Below are positions 1 to 8,432 of a DNA stretch of 32,831 nucleotides, one piece after another (position 1 is the first letter of the stretch; each line of letters starts with the position of its first letter). The translations under genes and the position numbers were made by a program. Below the pieces are notes generated by a model, which saw nothing but the letters and a program-made list of their open reading frames with translations, did not search any database and had not been told where the DNA came from. This stretch comes from Nesterenkonia massiliensis (GTDB lineage Bacteria; Actinomycetota; Actinomycetes; Actinomycetales; Micrococcaceae): assembly GCF_000455245.1 (NCBI RefSeq), contig NZ_HG005168.1, forward strand, positions 240,048 through 272,878, in the 5' to 3' direction.

Positions 1-71
1 CTTCGTCTCGGAATCGTCACAATCATCTGCGGCTACTTCACAATGCCTGCCCCGCCTGACACGGTAGGGCT

Positions 72-605
72 GTGAATCTGAGCAGACTGTCCTCCGTCCT
101 CCTCAGCGCAGCTGTCGTGCTGCTGCTGGCCTCCTGCGGGAACGCCGGTGACGCCAGCGCAGACGACAGCCCGGGCACCGATGCCCCGGGCGACGGCACC
201 GATGCCCATGTGCCCACTACTTCACCGGCGGAGCCGGATGTGACGGAACTCCCCGGCAACGAGGACGTGCCGAGCATCCCCTTCCCCGAGCAGGATGCGG
301 AACTGGTCGAAGAGATGACCGGTGAAGTCTCCGGGGCTTGGATGGAGTACGAGGTGCTCTCCGAGACGCAGCTGCGTTTTCTCTCCTGGTCTGGCAATCA
401 GGCATGTTACGGCCAACGCTATGAGCTTCAGGAGACCGCGGAAGAGGTCGCCGTGGCCATCATCACCGGCTGGCGAGCCGACGCCGCAGATGTCTGCACG
501 GAGGAAGCCCTAGCCATTGCCATCACAGTTGACCTTGAAGAACCGCTAGGGGACCGTGAGGTTGTGGAACTTGAGGACCCTGAGCTGAACACTCAGCAGC
601 CTTGA
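72..605 (+). CDS. Putative secreted lipoprotein, function unknown
   Basis: 177-residue protein with a type II signal peptide: a hydrophobic core (about residues 8-20) followed by a lipobox ending LLASC, so Cys22 should be lipidated and the protein anchored outside the membrane. A low-complexity Asp/Pro/Thr linker (residues 25-60) leads to a folded C-terminal part with two cysteines (near NQACYG and ADVCTEE) that could form a disulfide. I recognise no domain. The GTG start at 72 puts the signal peptide at the very N-terminus. It converges on xylB, with a 12-bp inverted repeat between the two stop codons. Confidence 0.75.
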   Translation: MNLSRLSSVLLSAAVVLLLASCGNAGDASADDSPGTDAPGDGTDAHVPTTSPAEPDVTELPGNEDVPSIPFPEQDAELVEEMTGEVSGAWMEYEVLSETQLRFLSWSGNQACYGQRYELQETAEEVAVAIITGWRADAADVCTEEALAIAITVDLEEPLGDREVVELEDPELNTQQP

Positions 606-606
606 G

Positions 607-672
607 CCGGATCAGGCCAGCTCCGCCACAGGTCTGATCCGGTACCGGCCTGATCCGGTACCGGCCTGATTC
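607..672. terminator. Inverted repeat plus tandem 16-mer between convergent genes
   Basis: CCGGATCAGGCC at 607-618 is the exact reverse complement of 647-658, giving a 12-bp stem with a 28-nt loop. The right half lies in a 16-bp unit (TGATCCGGTACCGGCC) present twice in tandem at 635-650 and 651-666, with a partial third copy to 672. It sits between two stop codons, so a bidirectional terminator is the simplest reading. There is no T-run. Confidence 0.5.
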
Positions 673-698
673 AGACAAGCCGGCGCGTCGTCTCAGCG

Positions 699-2162
699 TC
701 AGCTGCGCTCTGCGAACAGATGGCGGCGTGCGGCATAGGCTTCCCGCACATGCCGGGCTGGTTCGGCAGTGAAGGTCTGCACCGCTGAGGTTGTCCACTG
801 CGGGGCTGTATCAGAACCGGAGAGCACCCAGGCAGCCTGACGCGCGGCGCCGTCGGCCACGTACTCTCCGGGCTCGGGAACCTGAATCTCGCGTTCGAAG
901 ATAGCCGGCGCGATCTGTTGGACAGCCGCTGAACGGGCTGCACCACCGATGAGCTGGATGGAGTTCACCGGCACACCCAATGTGGTCATTGCCTCCAGCC
1001 CATCAGCCAGTCCGCATAACAGCCCCTCCACGGCGGCGCGAGCCACGTCCTGAGGATTCATGGAGGCTAGCGAGAGGCCGATGAAGCTGCCTGTGGCGTG
1101 TGGCAGGTTCGGGGTCCGCTCACCTTCCAGGTAGGGAATCAGGCTCAGTCCGTGGGCTCCAGGCTCAGCAGTCAGCGCCAGGTCCGCCAGGCCAGCATGG
1201 TCGACCCCCAGCATTCGAGCTGCGCCGTCGAGCACCCGCGAACCATTGAGGGTCACCGCAAGTGGAAGGAACTCGCCGGTGGCATCTGCGAAGCCGTTGA
1301 TCACCCCGGCCGGGTCCTGGATGGGCTTCGGTGAAACGGCAGACACGACGCCCGAGGTGCCGATGGAGATGGCCACATCTCCGGTGCTCATGCCCAGGCC
1401 CAGGGCTGCTGCAGCATTGTCACCAGCGCCGGGGCCCAGCACCAGGTGGCCCCAACCGCGGGCCGCGTCACCTGTTCCGGCCTGCTCAGCAGGACCCAGT
1501 ACGCGCGGCAGGATGATGCTCCGGGCCTGATCCTCGTTGATGCGGAGCGCGCGGGCCAGCAAGTCGTAGCGGTACTGTCCCTGGGCGGTGTCGTAGTAGC
1601 CGGTGCCGGAGACTTCCGAGCGGTCAGTGGTGAGGTCCTCCAGAGCCGCGGCACCAGAGAGCTGCCAGGTCAGCCAGTCATGCGGAAGTGCCACCGCAGC
1701 CACGCGCTGAGCGTTCTGCGGCTCGGAGTCGGCCAGCCAGCGCAGCTTGGTAACCGTCAGCGATGCCACAGGAACAGAGCCGGTCATCTGGGTCCAGGCG
1801 GCAGCACCACTGTTGACAGCCTCTGGGCCGGTTCCGGCGCTGTACTCGGCAATCAGTGCTGCTGCCGCATCAGCAGAGCGGGTGTCATTCCATAGCAGCG
1901 CATCACGGATGACCTCGCCGTCGGCGTCCAGCGCCACCAGCCCGTGTTGCTGACCCCCGATGGCTGCTGCGGCGACGTCGTGGAGTCCTCCGGCCTGCTC
2001 AATGGCGAGCAGCAGCGCATCCCACCACGCCTGCGGGCTGACTTCGGTGCCCTCAGGGTGTTTGGCAGATCCCTGCCGCACCAGGGCTCCAGTCTCCGCC
2101 TCGCGGATGACCACTTTGCAGGACTGGGTGGAGGAGTCGATGCCGGCTACGAGGGTCGTCAT
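699..2162 (-). CDS. xylB: Xylulokinase
   Basis: FGGY-family sugar kinase that phosphorylates D-xylulose with ATP to xylulose 5-phosphate in the cytoplasm, the second step of the isomerase pathway of xylose use. Visible marks are the N-terminal phosphate-binding loop (AGIDSSTQS), the [11 protein letters not shown] segment, WNDTRS, the second-domain [13 protein letters not shown] and [10 protein letters not shown], and [12 protein letters not shown] near the C-terminus. Start at 2162 (487 aa) is preferred over the in-frame ATG at 2177, because the AAAGGATCC ribosome site lies just before it and [11 protein letters not shown] fits the family N-terminus. It follows xylA on the same strand after about 100 bp that hold a 19-bp inverted repeat, so it is probably cotranscribed at a lower level. 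Confidence 0.93.
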   Translation of the reverse strand: MTTLVAGIDSSTQSCKVVIREAETGALVRQGSAKHPEGTEVSPQAWWDALLLAIEQAGGLHDVAAAAIGGQQHGLVALDADGEVIRDALLWNDTRSADAAAALIAEYSAGTGPEAVNSGAAAWTQMTGSVPVASLTVTKLRWLADSEPQNAQRVAAVALPHDWLTWQLSGAAALEDLTTDRSEVSGTGYYDTAQGQYRYDLLARALRINEDQARSIILPRVLGPAEQAGTGDAARGWGHLVLGPGAGDNAAAALGLGMSTGDVAISIGTSGVVSAVSPKPIQDPAGVINGFADATGEFLPLAVTLNGSRVLDGAARMLGVDHAGLADLALTAEPGAHGLSLIPYLEGERTPNLPHATGSFIGLSLASMNPQDVARAAVEGLLCGLADGLEAMTTLGVPVNSIQLIGGAARSAAVQQIAPAIFEREIQVPEPGEYVADGAARQAAWVLSGSDTAPQWTTSAVQTFTAEPARHVREAYAARRHLFAERS

Positions 2163-2186
2163 GGTGGATCCTTTCAAGACGCAGAA

Positions 2187-2248
2187 GCTCGGGTGGACAA
2201 TTTGCTGCGCGATGAGCGCCGAAGAACGTGCAAATTGTCCACCCGAGC
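2187..2248. repeat. Perfect 19-bp inverted repeat between xylA and xylB
   Basis: The arm at 2187-2205 (GCTCGGGTGGACAATTTGC) is the exact reverse complement of 2230-2248, with a 24-nt loop. On the minus-strand transcript it forms a long hairpin after the xylA stop and before the xylB ribosome site, followed by a T-rich stretch (TTCTGCGTCTT). A partial terminator or mRNA-stabilising hairpin that makes XylA more abundant than XylB is likely. A full terminator would need a separate xylB promoter, which I do not see. Confidence 0.8.
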
Positions 2249-2263
2249 CAGGGGGATGCGAAA

Positions 2264-3445
2264 TTAGCCGATGAGGTGCTTCATCGCCAGCTGGTTCAGC
2301 TTTACGAAGCCGAAGTTCCGCTGAGCTGCCTTCTCGGCGTCGAACTCCTCGTAGGCGGACTTATCTGCTAGGAAGTCGGCGAAGGATTCGCCCTGGCCCA
2401 GAGTGGACTCCCCGAGCTCGAAGACACCGGATTCCTTGAACGCAGCCTGCACCTCAGGATCCTGGCGGTAGGTCTTGGCCTTCTCAGCCAGCAGGGTCAC
2501 CATCTCCACGTTCGCCTTCGCGGAGTCCCAGATGCCGTCGACGTAGTCGGTGCGAGAGGGCTTGTAGTCAAAGTGCAGCCAGCCGTCGTACTTCGGTCCG
2601 CCGCCGGGGAAGCCGTTGACCAGCAGGTCCACGGTGAAGAATGCGGAGGTCAGATCGCCGTGGCCGAAGACCAGGTCTTGGTCGTACTTGATGGAGCGCT
2701 GGCCGTTGAGGTCAATGTGGAACAGCTTGCCGGCCCACAGCGCCTGGGCGATGCCGTGGGTGAAGTTTAGGCCTGCCATCTGCTCGTGGCCGGTCTCCGG
2801 GTTCAGGCCGACGATGTCGCCGTTGTCCAGCTTGGCGATCAGCCCCAGCGCGTGGCCGATAGTGGGCAGGAAGATATCACCGCGGGGTTCGTTGGGCTTG
2901 GGCTCCAGTGCGACCCGGAGGTTGTAGCCCTTCTCCTTGATGTAGGCGGCCACAGTGTCGATGCCCTCGGCGTAGCGCTCATGGGCAGCGTAGAGATCCT
3001 TGGCACCGTCGTACTCGGAGCCTTCACGGCCGCCCCACATCACGAAGGTCTCGGCGCCAAACTCAGCGGCACGGTCCACATTGCGCAGCAGCTTGCGGAG
3101 GCCGAAGCGGCGGATGGAGCGGTCATTGGACGTCAGGCCACCGTCCTTGAACACCGGGTGGGAGAAGGTGTTGGTGGTGATCATCTCCACCTTCAGGCCC
3201 ACCTGGTCAGCAACGTCCTTGAACTTGGTGAAGTACTTCTCCCGCTCGGTCTCATCGGTGCCGAAGGGGGCGACGTCGTCGTCGTGGAAGGTCACGCCGG
3301 AGGCGCCGGCTTCCTTGAGCTTGGGCAGGTAATCCCACGGGTCGAAGGCCGGGCGGGACGCCTCGCCGAACTGGTCACGCGCGGTCCATCCAACAGTCCA
3401 CAGGCCGAACGAGAACTTGTATTCAGATGATGACGTCGCTGCCAT
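2264..3445 (-). CDS. xylA: Xylose isomerase
   Basis: Metal-dependent isomerase converting D-xylose to D-xylulose (and D-glucose to D-fructose). Family signatures are clear: [11 protein letters not shown] with the catalytic His/Asp, the metal-site segment [39 protein letters not shown] and [10 protein letters not shown]. The length of 393 aa fits the short actinobacterial class. I take the ATG at 3445 because AGGAG lies just upstream and [20 protein letters not shown] matches the usual N-terminus. A longer in-frame start at 3502 would add 19 unconserved residues. It is first in xylA-xylB, divergent from the ROK regulator, with a palindromic operator candidate at 3506-3520. Confidence 0.96.
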   Translation of the reverse strand: MAATSSSEYKFSFGLWTVGWTARDQFGEASRPAFDPWDYLPKLKEAGASGVTFHDDDVAPFGTDETEREKYFTKFKDVADQVGLKVEMITTNTFSHPVFKDGGLTSNDRSIRRFGLRKLLRNVDRAAEFGAETFVMWGGREGSEYDGAKDLYAAHERYAEGIDTVAAYIKEKGYNLRVALEPKPNEPRGDIFLPTIGHALGLIAKLDNGDIVGLNPETGHEQMAGLNFTHGIAQALWAGKLFHIDLNGQRSIKYDQDLVFGHGDLTSAFFTVDLLVNGFPGGGPKYDGWLHFDYKPSRTDYVDGIWDSAKANVEMVTLLAEKAKTYRQDPEVQAAFKESGVFELGESTLGQGESFADFLADKSAYEEFDAEKAAQRNFGFVKLNQLAMKHLIG

Positions 3446-3505
3446 AGTGGTCTCCTGAAGAGTCGAGGTCAGGGCCGCCCGCTGATGTGACGCGGCCCTC
3501 AATTT

Positions 3506-3520
3506 GTTTCTAGATGAAAC
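3506..3520. promoter_or_regulatory. Candidate xyl operator (palindrome)
   Basis: GTTTC-TAGAT-GAAAC is a 15-bp palindrome with perfect 5-bp arms, in the only space between divergent xylA and the ROK regulator. ROK xylose repressors usually bind AT-rich palindromes of this kind. No convincing -35/-10 pair was identified beside it. Confidence 0.55.
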
Positions 3521-3529
3521 CTAAATGCT

Positions 3530-5008
3530 TTGGGGGATAAGATCAAGTTCGTGACGTACGCCACTTTTGACCAACCTGCTGCTGAGAATAGTGTGCCCAA
3601 GAAGAACGACGACGACGCCGCGCCCTTGCCTGGACCGGTACCTGGCCCGGGGTCCATGGCACGGCTAGGACGGCGCTCACTGACGCGTGGTCTCAGCGCC
3701 GTCAACGGCAGCGTCAACGGTCACAGTGACGCCGCTCGGCACGACTTTCAGCGTCCGCAGCGACGGGACCGCCCGGCGCACCAGGAAGCGCTGCGTCCCG
3801 GAGCCCGCCAGGAGACCTTGCGGGAAGCGAATCTGATGCTCATCACCGAGGAGATCTTCGCCTCGTCCGAGCCGCTTTCCCGCGCGGACCTGTCTATTCG
3901 GACAGGGATGACCCGCTCCACGGTGTCTCGGCTGGTTGATGATCTGCTCAGCGCAGGGATCGTGCGCGAGGGATCGCCGGTGGCGGTCCATACGCGCGGA
4001 CGTCCGGCGGTGCCGCTGACCCCAGCACGCAAGACCCTGGCCGGACTGGGCGTGGAGGTCAATGTGGATTTCACCGCCGCCCGGGCACTTGATCTCACTG
4101 GCGAGGTGCTGGCCGAGGAGATCATCGAAAGCGATCAGCGCGATTCTGACCCCGCCGAGGTACTGCCGGCTGTGGGGAGCATGGCTCTGCGGGTTGCCGC
4201 TGAGGCTGAGGCCCAGGGCGCCCGAATCATCGGGACAGTGCTGGCGATTCCCGGTCTGGTCGGCCATGACGAGCGCACCCTGATGCGCGCCCCGAACCTC
4301 GGCTGGCACGGCTTGGACCTGGTGGAGCTGCTGAGCCAGTCACAGCAGGAGGACTCTCCCGGGACCTTCGGTGGTTTCGTCTCGGCCGGCAATGAGGCGA
4401 AACTCGCTGCCCTGGCAGTGGCTCAGGAGCTCACCGCAGCCGAGGGGGAGGAGCAGACCTTCATCTATGTCTCGGCGCAGATGGGCGTGGGTTCGGCGGT
4501 GGTCATCGACGGCGTGGTGGAAGCCGGGCCGCATGGTTGGGCCGGAGAGATCGGGCATGTGGCGGTGGAGCCCTCAGGGCCGCAGTGCGGCTGCGGGGCC
4601 AGCGGCTGTCTGGAGGTCTATGCGGGCAAGCGGGCCCTGCTGCAGGCAGCGGGGCTTGACCCGCGGGCCAGTGCAGAGGATCTCGTCGGCGTCATCGAGT
4701 GGGAGGATGACGCCGGTCAGCGCGCGCGTGCTGCTATTGAACGTGCCGGTACGGCGCTGGGCGTGGCGCTCTCGGGCGCGATGAACCTGGTGGACGTCCA
4801 TGAGGTAGTGCTCGGCGGGGAGTTCGGGCCGCTCACGGACCTGCTCCGGCCCCATATTGAACACCAGCTGAAGCAGCGCGTGCTGGCGGCTGAGTGGGCC
4901 AGTGTGCGGGTGCGCGAATCAGGCACCGGAATCGCCCCGGCGGTCAGCGGCGGAGCACTGCGCGCGCTGCGCGGCGTCGTGGACGCCCCGCAGCACTGGA
5001 TTCCCTAG
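3530..5008 (+). CDS. xylR: ROK-family transcriptional regulator, probable xylose repressor
   Basis: N-terminal winged helix-turn-helix (about residues 100-150: LSRADLSIRTGMTRSTVSRL, then LLSAGIVREG and GRPAVPL), followed by a ROK sugar-kinase-like domain. That domain shows AIPGLVG, a glycine-rich turn (AQMGVGSAVVIDG), the GEIGHVAVEPSGPQC stretch and the zinc motif CGCGASGCLE. Family knowledge plus the divergent position next to xylA point to a repressor released by xylose. The start is uncertain: TTG 3530, GTG 3551, GTG 3593 and ATG 3656 are all in frame, and the first ~95 residues are low-complexity and not needed for the HTH. Use of 3530 or 3551 would place the start within 10-31 bp of the operator candidate. 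Confidence 0.85.
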   Translation: MGDKIKFVTYATFDQPAAENSVPKKNDDDAAPLPGPVPGPGSMARLGRRSLTRGLSAVNGSVNGHSDAARHDFQRPQRRDRPAHQEALRPGARQETLREANLMLITEEIFASSEPLSRADLSIRTGMTRSTVSRLVDDLLSAGIVREGSPVAVHTRGRPAVPLTPARKTLAGLGVEVNVDFTAARALDLTGEVLAEEIIESDQRDSDPAEVLPAVGSMALRVAAEAEAQGARIIGTVLAIPGLVGHDERTLMRAPNLGWHGLDLVELLSQSQQEDSPGTFGGFVSAGNEAKLAALAVAQELTAAEGEEQTFIYVSAQMGVGSAVVIDGVVEAGPHGWAGEIGHVAVEPSGPQCGCGASGCLEVYAGKRALLQAAGLDPRASAEDLVGVIEWEDDAGQRARAAIERAGTALGVALSGAMNLVDVHEVVLGGEFGPLTDLLRPHIEHQLKQRVLAAEWASVRVRESGTGIAPAVSGGALRALRGVVDAPQHWIP

Positions 5009-5103
5009 AGCGTTCGGTCAGGGCGCTGCTGCCTCGCTGGCGCTCCCAAGGGGTGCACGCGCCGTTGGCTGCCACTGCTGGTTCTACCCGGCCTTAGGCG
5101 AAA

Positions 5104-5127
5104 TACCCACCCATATATGGGCGGGTA
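5104..5127. repeat. 24-bp imperfect palindrome
   Basis: TACCC-A-CCCATATATGGG-C-GGGTA: a perfect 12-bp palindromic core (CCCATATATGGG) extended by matching 5-bp arms around one mismatch. It lies between the convergent ends of the ROK regulator and the mutarotase, so it may be part of a terminator. It runs into the tandem repeat that follows. Confidence 0.6.
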
Positions 5128-5169
5128 AAACCCGCAAGCCCGGGTAAAACCCGCAAGCCCGGGTAAAAC
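5122..5169. repeat. Tandem 19-bp repeat, 2.5 copies
   Basis: The unit CGGGTAAAACCCGCAAGCC occurs at 5122-5140 and 5141-5159, with a partial third copy from 5160 (CGGGTAAAAC). Each unit carries a small hairpin core (CGGGT-AAA-ACCCG). The CG(G/A)GTAAAACG edge resembles the arms of the 72-bp palindromic elements at 15229 and 16462, so a distant relation is possible. Confidence 0.7.
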
Positions 5170-5197
5170 GCAGGGACGCGGACTCGGCGCGAGACGC

Positions 5198-6106
5198 TTA
5201 CAGACGAATCGCTTCGATGCTGAGGCCCACCCGGAACCACTCGCCAGCTGCAAGTTCCAGGAGGTCTTCACCGGAGTTGAAGGCATTCGGCGGGCAGGTC
5301 ATCGGCTCAACTGCTACACCTGCACGGTCGATTCGTTCTCCGGTGTACACCTGCGCCCAGGGAGTATCTGCGATCATCCGCACCAGCAGCCCGGAGGGAC
5401 CGTGCAGGAGTTCGGCGAACCACGCGCCGTCGGGGAGTCCGGTGAAGGCATGGTCGATCTGACGGTTGACCAGCAGCGGACCGTTGGTCAGGTCCAGGTC
5501 ACCGGTAACTGGCCCGCGGTCCACGACCTTGCCGCTGGGTTTGGTCTTGGCTACCGTGGTGGCGGGCAGGCGCAGTCGGCAGTCCTTCAGGGGTGTATCG
5601 CCTGCGGTGAGGTAAGGGTGGAAGCCCGCGCCGAAGGGTGCTGAGCCGGCGGCGTCGTCGCCCTGGGGTGCATAACGGACCATCAGGCTCACTGAGAGGC
5701 CAAGGTCCGCTGCCACACGGTAGACCAGCACAGTCTCCAGCCGGAACGGGTAGCCCTCGGTGGCTTCGATCACTCCAGTCAGGCGCACCTCGGAGGGGCG
5801 CTGGGCGTCTACCGAGAGTTCCACGTCATAGAGCAGTCCGTGCAGCGCTGCACCGGTCTCCTCCTCGTTGACGGGTAGGGAGTATTCGGTGTCCTCGAAG
5901 ACATAGGCGGCCTTTGCCACTCGGTTGGGCCAGGGGGCCAGCACGGCACCGGCAAAGCCACCGGGGGCTGCCGTGGCAGGGACCACCAGGTTCTGGGCGT
6001 TGCCAGTGGCGGGATCCTGGCTGGTCAGCCTCAGCAACTGACCGCCGCGCAGGGCGATCTCAGCGGTGTAGCCGCCTGCGGCGATGGTGACCGATGAGGT
6101 GCTCAT
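5198..6106 (-). CDS. galM: Aldose 1-epimerase (mutarotase) family protein
   Basis: 302-residue cytoplasmic beta-sandwich epimerase that interconverts alpha and beta anomers of free aldoses. Visible family marks are the substrate-side NRVAKAAYVFE, LHGLLYDV, the catalytic-His region FGAGFHPYLT and, near the C-terminus, the catalytic-Glu region VEPMTCPPNAFNSG. The ATG at 6106 has an AAGGAG site just upstream. It lies next to the xyl genes but is separated from them by convergent xylR, so it is likely its own unit. Substrate cannot be told from sequence. Xylose or glucose is suggested by context only. Confidence 0.87.
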   Translation of the reverse strand: MSTSSVTIAAGGYTAEIALRGGQLLRLTSQDPATGNAQNLVVPATAAPGGFAGAVLAPWPNRVAKAAYVFEDTEYSLPVNEEETGAALHGLLYDVELSVDAQRPSEVRLTGVIEATEGYPFRLETVLVYRVAADLGLSVSLMVRYAPQGDDAAGSAPFGAGFHPYLTAGDTPLKDCRLRLPATTVAKTKPSGKVVDRGPVTGDLDLTNGPLLVNRQIDHAFTGLPDGAWFAELLHGPSGLLVRMIADTPWAQVYTGERIDRAGVAVEPMTCPPNAFNSGEDLLELAAGEWFRVGLSIEAIRL

Positions 6107-6243
6107 GGGATGTCTCCTTATGTCTTTGGGGGCGGCGCCGCTGATTCCGGCCAGAAACTTAAGACCTGAACGCAGCTAACACCTGCCTCAACACTAGCTA
6201 AACGCCTGGTCAGATGCCCACTCTGCAGACAATGGCATACCCG

Positions 6244-6249
6244 TAGACT
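6244..6249 (+). promoter_or_regulatory. Candidate -10 element (near-leaderless)
   Basis: TAGACT lies 9 bases before the ATG at 6259, where no Shine-Dalgarno sequence is seen. This spacing would start the transcript within a few bases of the start codon. Confidence 0.45.
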
Positions 6250-6258
6250 GAAGACACC

Positions 6259-7149
6259 ATGAATTCACCCATTGAGACTTCGAAGCAGACCCAGCAGCCA
6301 GAGTTCTCCCGGCCCGCAGCCGGCGACGGTGGCAGCTTCATCCACCAGCAGGGCAAGATGATGTTCTGCCTGGATATTGACGGCACCATCGTCAACCACG
6401 ATGGGCTCATGTCAGAAGCGGTGAAACAGGCAGGCCGCGCTGTGGTGGCAGACGGGCACACTGTGGTGATCGCCACTGGACGCTCGCTTCCTGCGGCCCT
6501 TCCAATTGTGGAGACGTTTGGTATCACTCATGGGTATGCGGTCTGCTCCAACGGTGGAGTGACGGTGCGTATTGATACCTCCCTGGAGGACGGCTACGAG
6601 ATTCTGGATCGGCGCGTCTTTGATCCAGCCCCGGCCCTGGAGGCACTGGGTGAACGGCTGCCCACGGCGCGATACGCCATTGAGACCTCAGCTGGTCAGT
6701 TCATCGCTACTGAACGTTTTGATGACATGAGCTTCGGTCTGCACGCTGAGCCCGTCAGCTTCAAGGAGATGAAGCAGGCAGAAGCTGTTCGCCTGGTGGT
6801 CAACTCCGATGACTCCACCGCACAGGACTTTGCCAAGGCCGTAGAGGAGATTGGGCTGCACGGAGTCACCTATGCAGTGGGCTGGTCCGCGTGGCTGGAC
6901 GTGTCGGCTGCCGGCGTCACCAAGGCATCCTCTCTGGAGGCTCTGCGGCAGCGTATTGGTGCCCCGCACGAGTCCACCCTGGCTTGTGGTGACGGGCGCA
7001 ATGACATCGAGATGCTGCAGTGGGCACACCGCGGTGTGGCCATGGGCCAGGCAGTCCCGGAAGTGGTGGAAGTAGCCGATGAGACCACCGGCACCGTGGA
7101 TGAGGACGGGCTGGTGTCAGTGCTTTATTCGGTGCTCGAGGCAGGCTGA
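6259..7149 (+). CDS. HAD-superfamily hydrolase, Cof/YbiV type
   Basis: Cytoplasmic phosphatase of the haloacid dehalogenase superfamily with a C2-type cap. All four motifs are visible: motif I FCLDIDGTIV (nucleophile Asp39, acid/base Asp41), motif II VIATGRSLP, motif III lysine in GVTKASSLEALRQRIG, and motif IV ACGDGRNDIEML. The substrate is probably a sugar phosphate or nucleotide but cannot be fixed. The first ~33 residues are an unconserved polar extension. The ATG pair at 6358/6361 is an alternative start that gives a standard family N-terminus, although the first ATG has a well-placed -10 element. Confidence 0.88.
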   Translation: MNSPIETSKQTQQPEFSRPAAGDGGSFIHQQGKMMFCLDIDGTIVNHDGLMSEAVKQAGRAVVADGHTVVIATGRSLPAALPIVETFGITHGYAVCSNGGVTVRIDTSLEDGYEILDRRVFDPAPALEALGERLPTARYAIETSAGQFIATERFDDMSFGLHAEPVSFKEMKQAEAVRLVVNSDDSTAQDFAKAVEEIGLHGVTYAVGWSAWLDVSAAGVTKASSLEALRQRIGAPHESTLACGDGRNDIEMLQWAHRGVAMGQAVPEVVEVADETTGTVDEDGLVSVLYSVLEAG

Positions 7150-7190
7150 GCTCACAGCAGGTTGATCCTTGAGGCGAGCCGACGACGCCG

Positions 7191-8180
7191 CTAGCCCAGC
7201 CGCTGCGCCAGCTTCTCCAGGGCCTGGACTCCCACCAGATCACCCGGGAGCATCGGCAGAGTATCCACCTGCGCCTGCGGCAGCAGTCTGCGAAGCTCGT
7301 CCAGATGCTTCTGTTCCTGCTCGGCTCGGGCGGCCAGGAATTCACCAGCATCAGCGGGGGATAGCCGGTTCACCACCAGCCCGCCCACGTGTACCCCGAG
7401 CTTGGTCAGCTGTTCATAGAGCTCCACTGATTCCAATACCGGCAGCCGCTCCGCGGTGAGAACGACGACGAAGCTGCAGCGCTTAGCGTCGGTGACCAGC
7501 TCCCGCAGTCGCTCAAACCGAGCCCGCCGTTGAGTCAGCACCTGCCGGATCCGCCGGTCCCGGTTCGCGCCGGTGCTGGAGGCCGGGTCGTCGTCGCCGT
7601 CTAATGCCCGGATAGCGGCACCGAACTTCTCCGCCTTGGACCGCCGCTGCAGCAACCCTTCGGTCCAAGCGGACATGATCTCCGGCAGCGCCAGCAGCCG
7701 GGCAGTATGCCCTGAGGGGGCGGTATCAAAGATGATCAGGTCGACGTCATCGGAGTTCTCGACCAGCTCCGCAATGCGCTCCAGGATGGCCGACTCATGT
7801 GTTCCAGGGGACTGCCGTGCCAACTGCAGATGGGCCTCCACCTGCCGGTGCAGATGCTCGGGCATAAAATCCCGCAGCGTAGCCCCTACTTCCTGCAGAT
7901 GAGCATCCAGGGTGGCACCGGGATCGATCTCCACGCCCAGAAGCACACCGGCCCCGGCGTCGTCGAGGAGCACCGGCCGATCACCTACAGGGCGCTCCCA
8001 CAGATGGCCCAGATTATGAGCCGGGTCGGTGGAGACCAGAAGAACGCGACGGCCAGCGCGGGCCTGCTGCAGAGCTAGGGCGGAGGCAGTAGAGGTCTTG
8101 CCCACCCCGCCTTTGCCGCCGATGAACAGCACCTTTCGGCTGCGCGCCAACGCAGGCAGGTTCTGTGCGCTCAGCAGCAT
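7191..8180 (-). CDS. ArsA/GET3-family ATPase
   Basis: SIMIBI-class ATPase. The deviant Walker [13 protein letters not shown] is at residues 21-32, and the switch regions are [12 protein letters not shown] and [17 protein letters not shown]. At 329 aa it has a single ATPase domain, so it would work as a homodimer. In actinobacteria such proteins are found next to the cory-CC-star gene and are not shown to pump arsenite. Here it starts inside the end of that gene (10-base overlap, 8171-8180), which implies translational coupling and joint function. No ArsB/ArsD/ArsR partner is adjacent. A role in membrane-protein or metal handling is possible but unproven. Confidence 0.88.
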   Translation of the reverse strand: MLLSAQNLPALARSRKVLFIGGKGGVGKTSTASALALQQARAGRRVLLVSTDPAHNLGHLWERPVGDRPVLLDDAGAGVLLGVEIDPGATLDAHLQEVGATLRDFMPEHLHRQVEAHLQLARQSPGTHESAILERIAELVENSDDVDLIIFDTAPSGHTARLLALPEIMSAWTEGLLQRRSKAEKFGAAIRALDGDDDPASSTGANRDRRIRQVLTQRRARFERLRELVTDAKRCSFVVVLTAERLPVLESVELYEQLTKLGVHVGGLVVNRLSPADAGEFLAARAEQEQKHLDELRRLLPQAQVDTLPMLPGDLVGVQALEKLAQRLG

Positions 8181-8425
8181 GCCAGCCCATCGATGGGGGA
8201 GGAATCCAGGCCCTGTCGGGTATGCCAGTCATGCATGCGCTCCAGCATCTCAGGCAGCAGCTCCAACGTGGCACCGGAGGCCGGGTTGGGGACCCCGAGT
8301 GCCTCCGAAAGCACCAGCATCATGAACAGGTCCTCTTCATCACGCTTGGCCCGAGCGAAAACGCGCCGATAGGGGGCCACGTAGAAGTCACGCAGCCCCC
8401 TTTCGACACGTCTGAGAAAACCCAC
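8171..8425 (-). CDS. cory-CC-star family small protein
   Basis: 84-residue protein ending in two cysteines directly before the stop (GLACC, TGCTGCTGA), the hallmark of the actinobacterial 'cory-CC-star' family named for exactly this ending. The N-terminal half is basic ([30 protein letters not shown]) and the rest helical. The GTG start at 8425 is 7 bases after the cstA stop, and its stop overlaps the ArsA-type ATPase start. The terminal cysteine pair could bind metal or be modified. The function is not known to me. Confidence 0.85.
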   Translation of the reverse strand: MGFLRRVERGLRDFYVAPYRRVFARAKRDEEDLFMMLVLSEALGVPNPASGATLELLPEMLERMHDWHTRQGLDSSPIDGLACC

Positions 8426-8432
8426 GTTGATC

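Noticed and set aside
5122-5169. CRISPR-like array
   Set aside because: The units are directly adjacent with no spacers and only 2.5 copies. No cas genes in the window.
7191-8180. Arsenite-pump ATPase (arsA) of an ars operon
   Set aside because: The ATPase is single-domain, coupled to cory-CC-star and cstA, with no arsB/arsD/arsR beside it. The possible arsenite-efflux remnant at 28.5 kb is unrelated in position.
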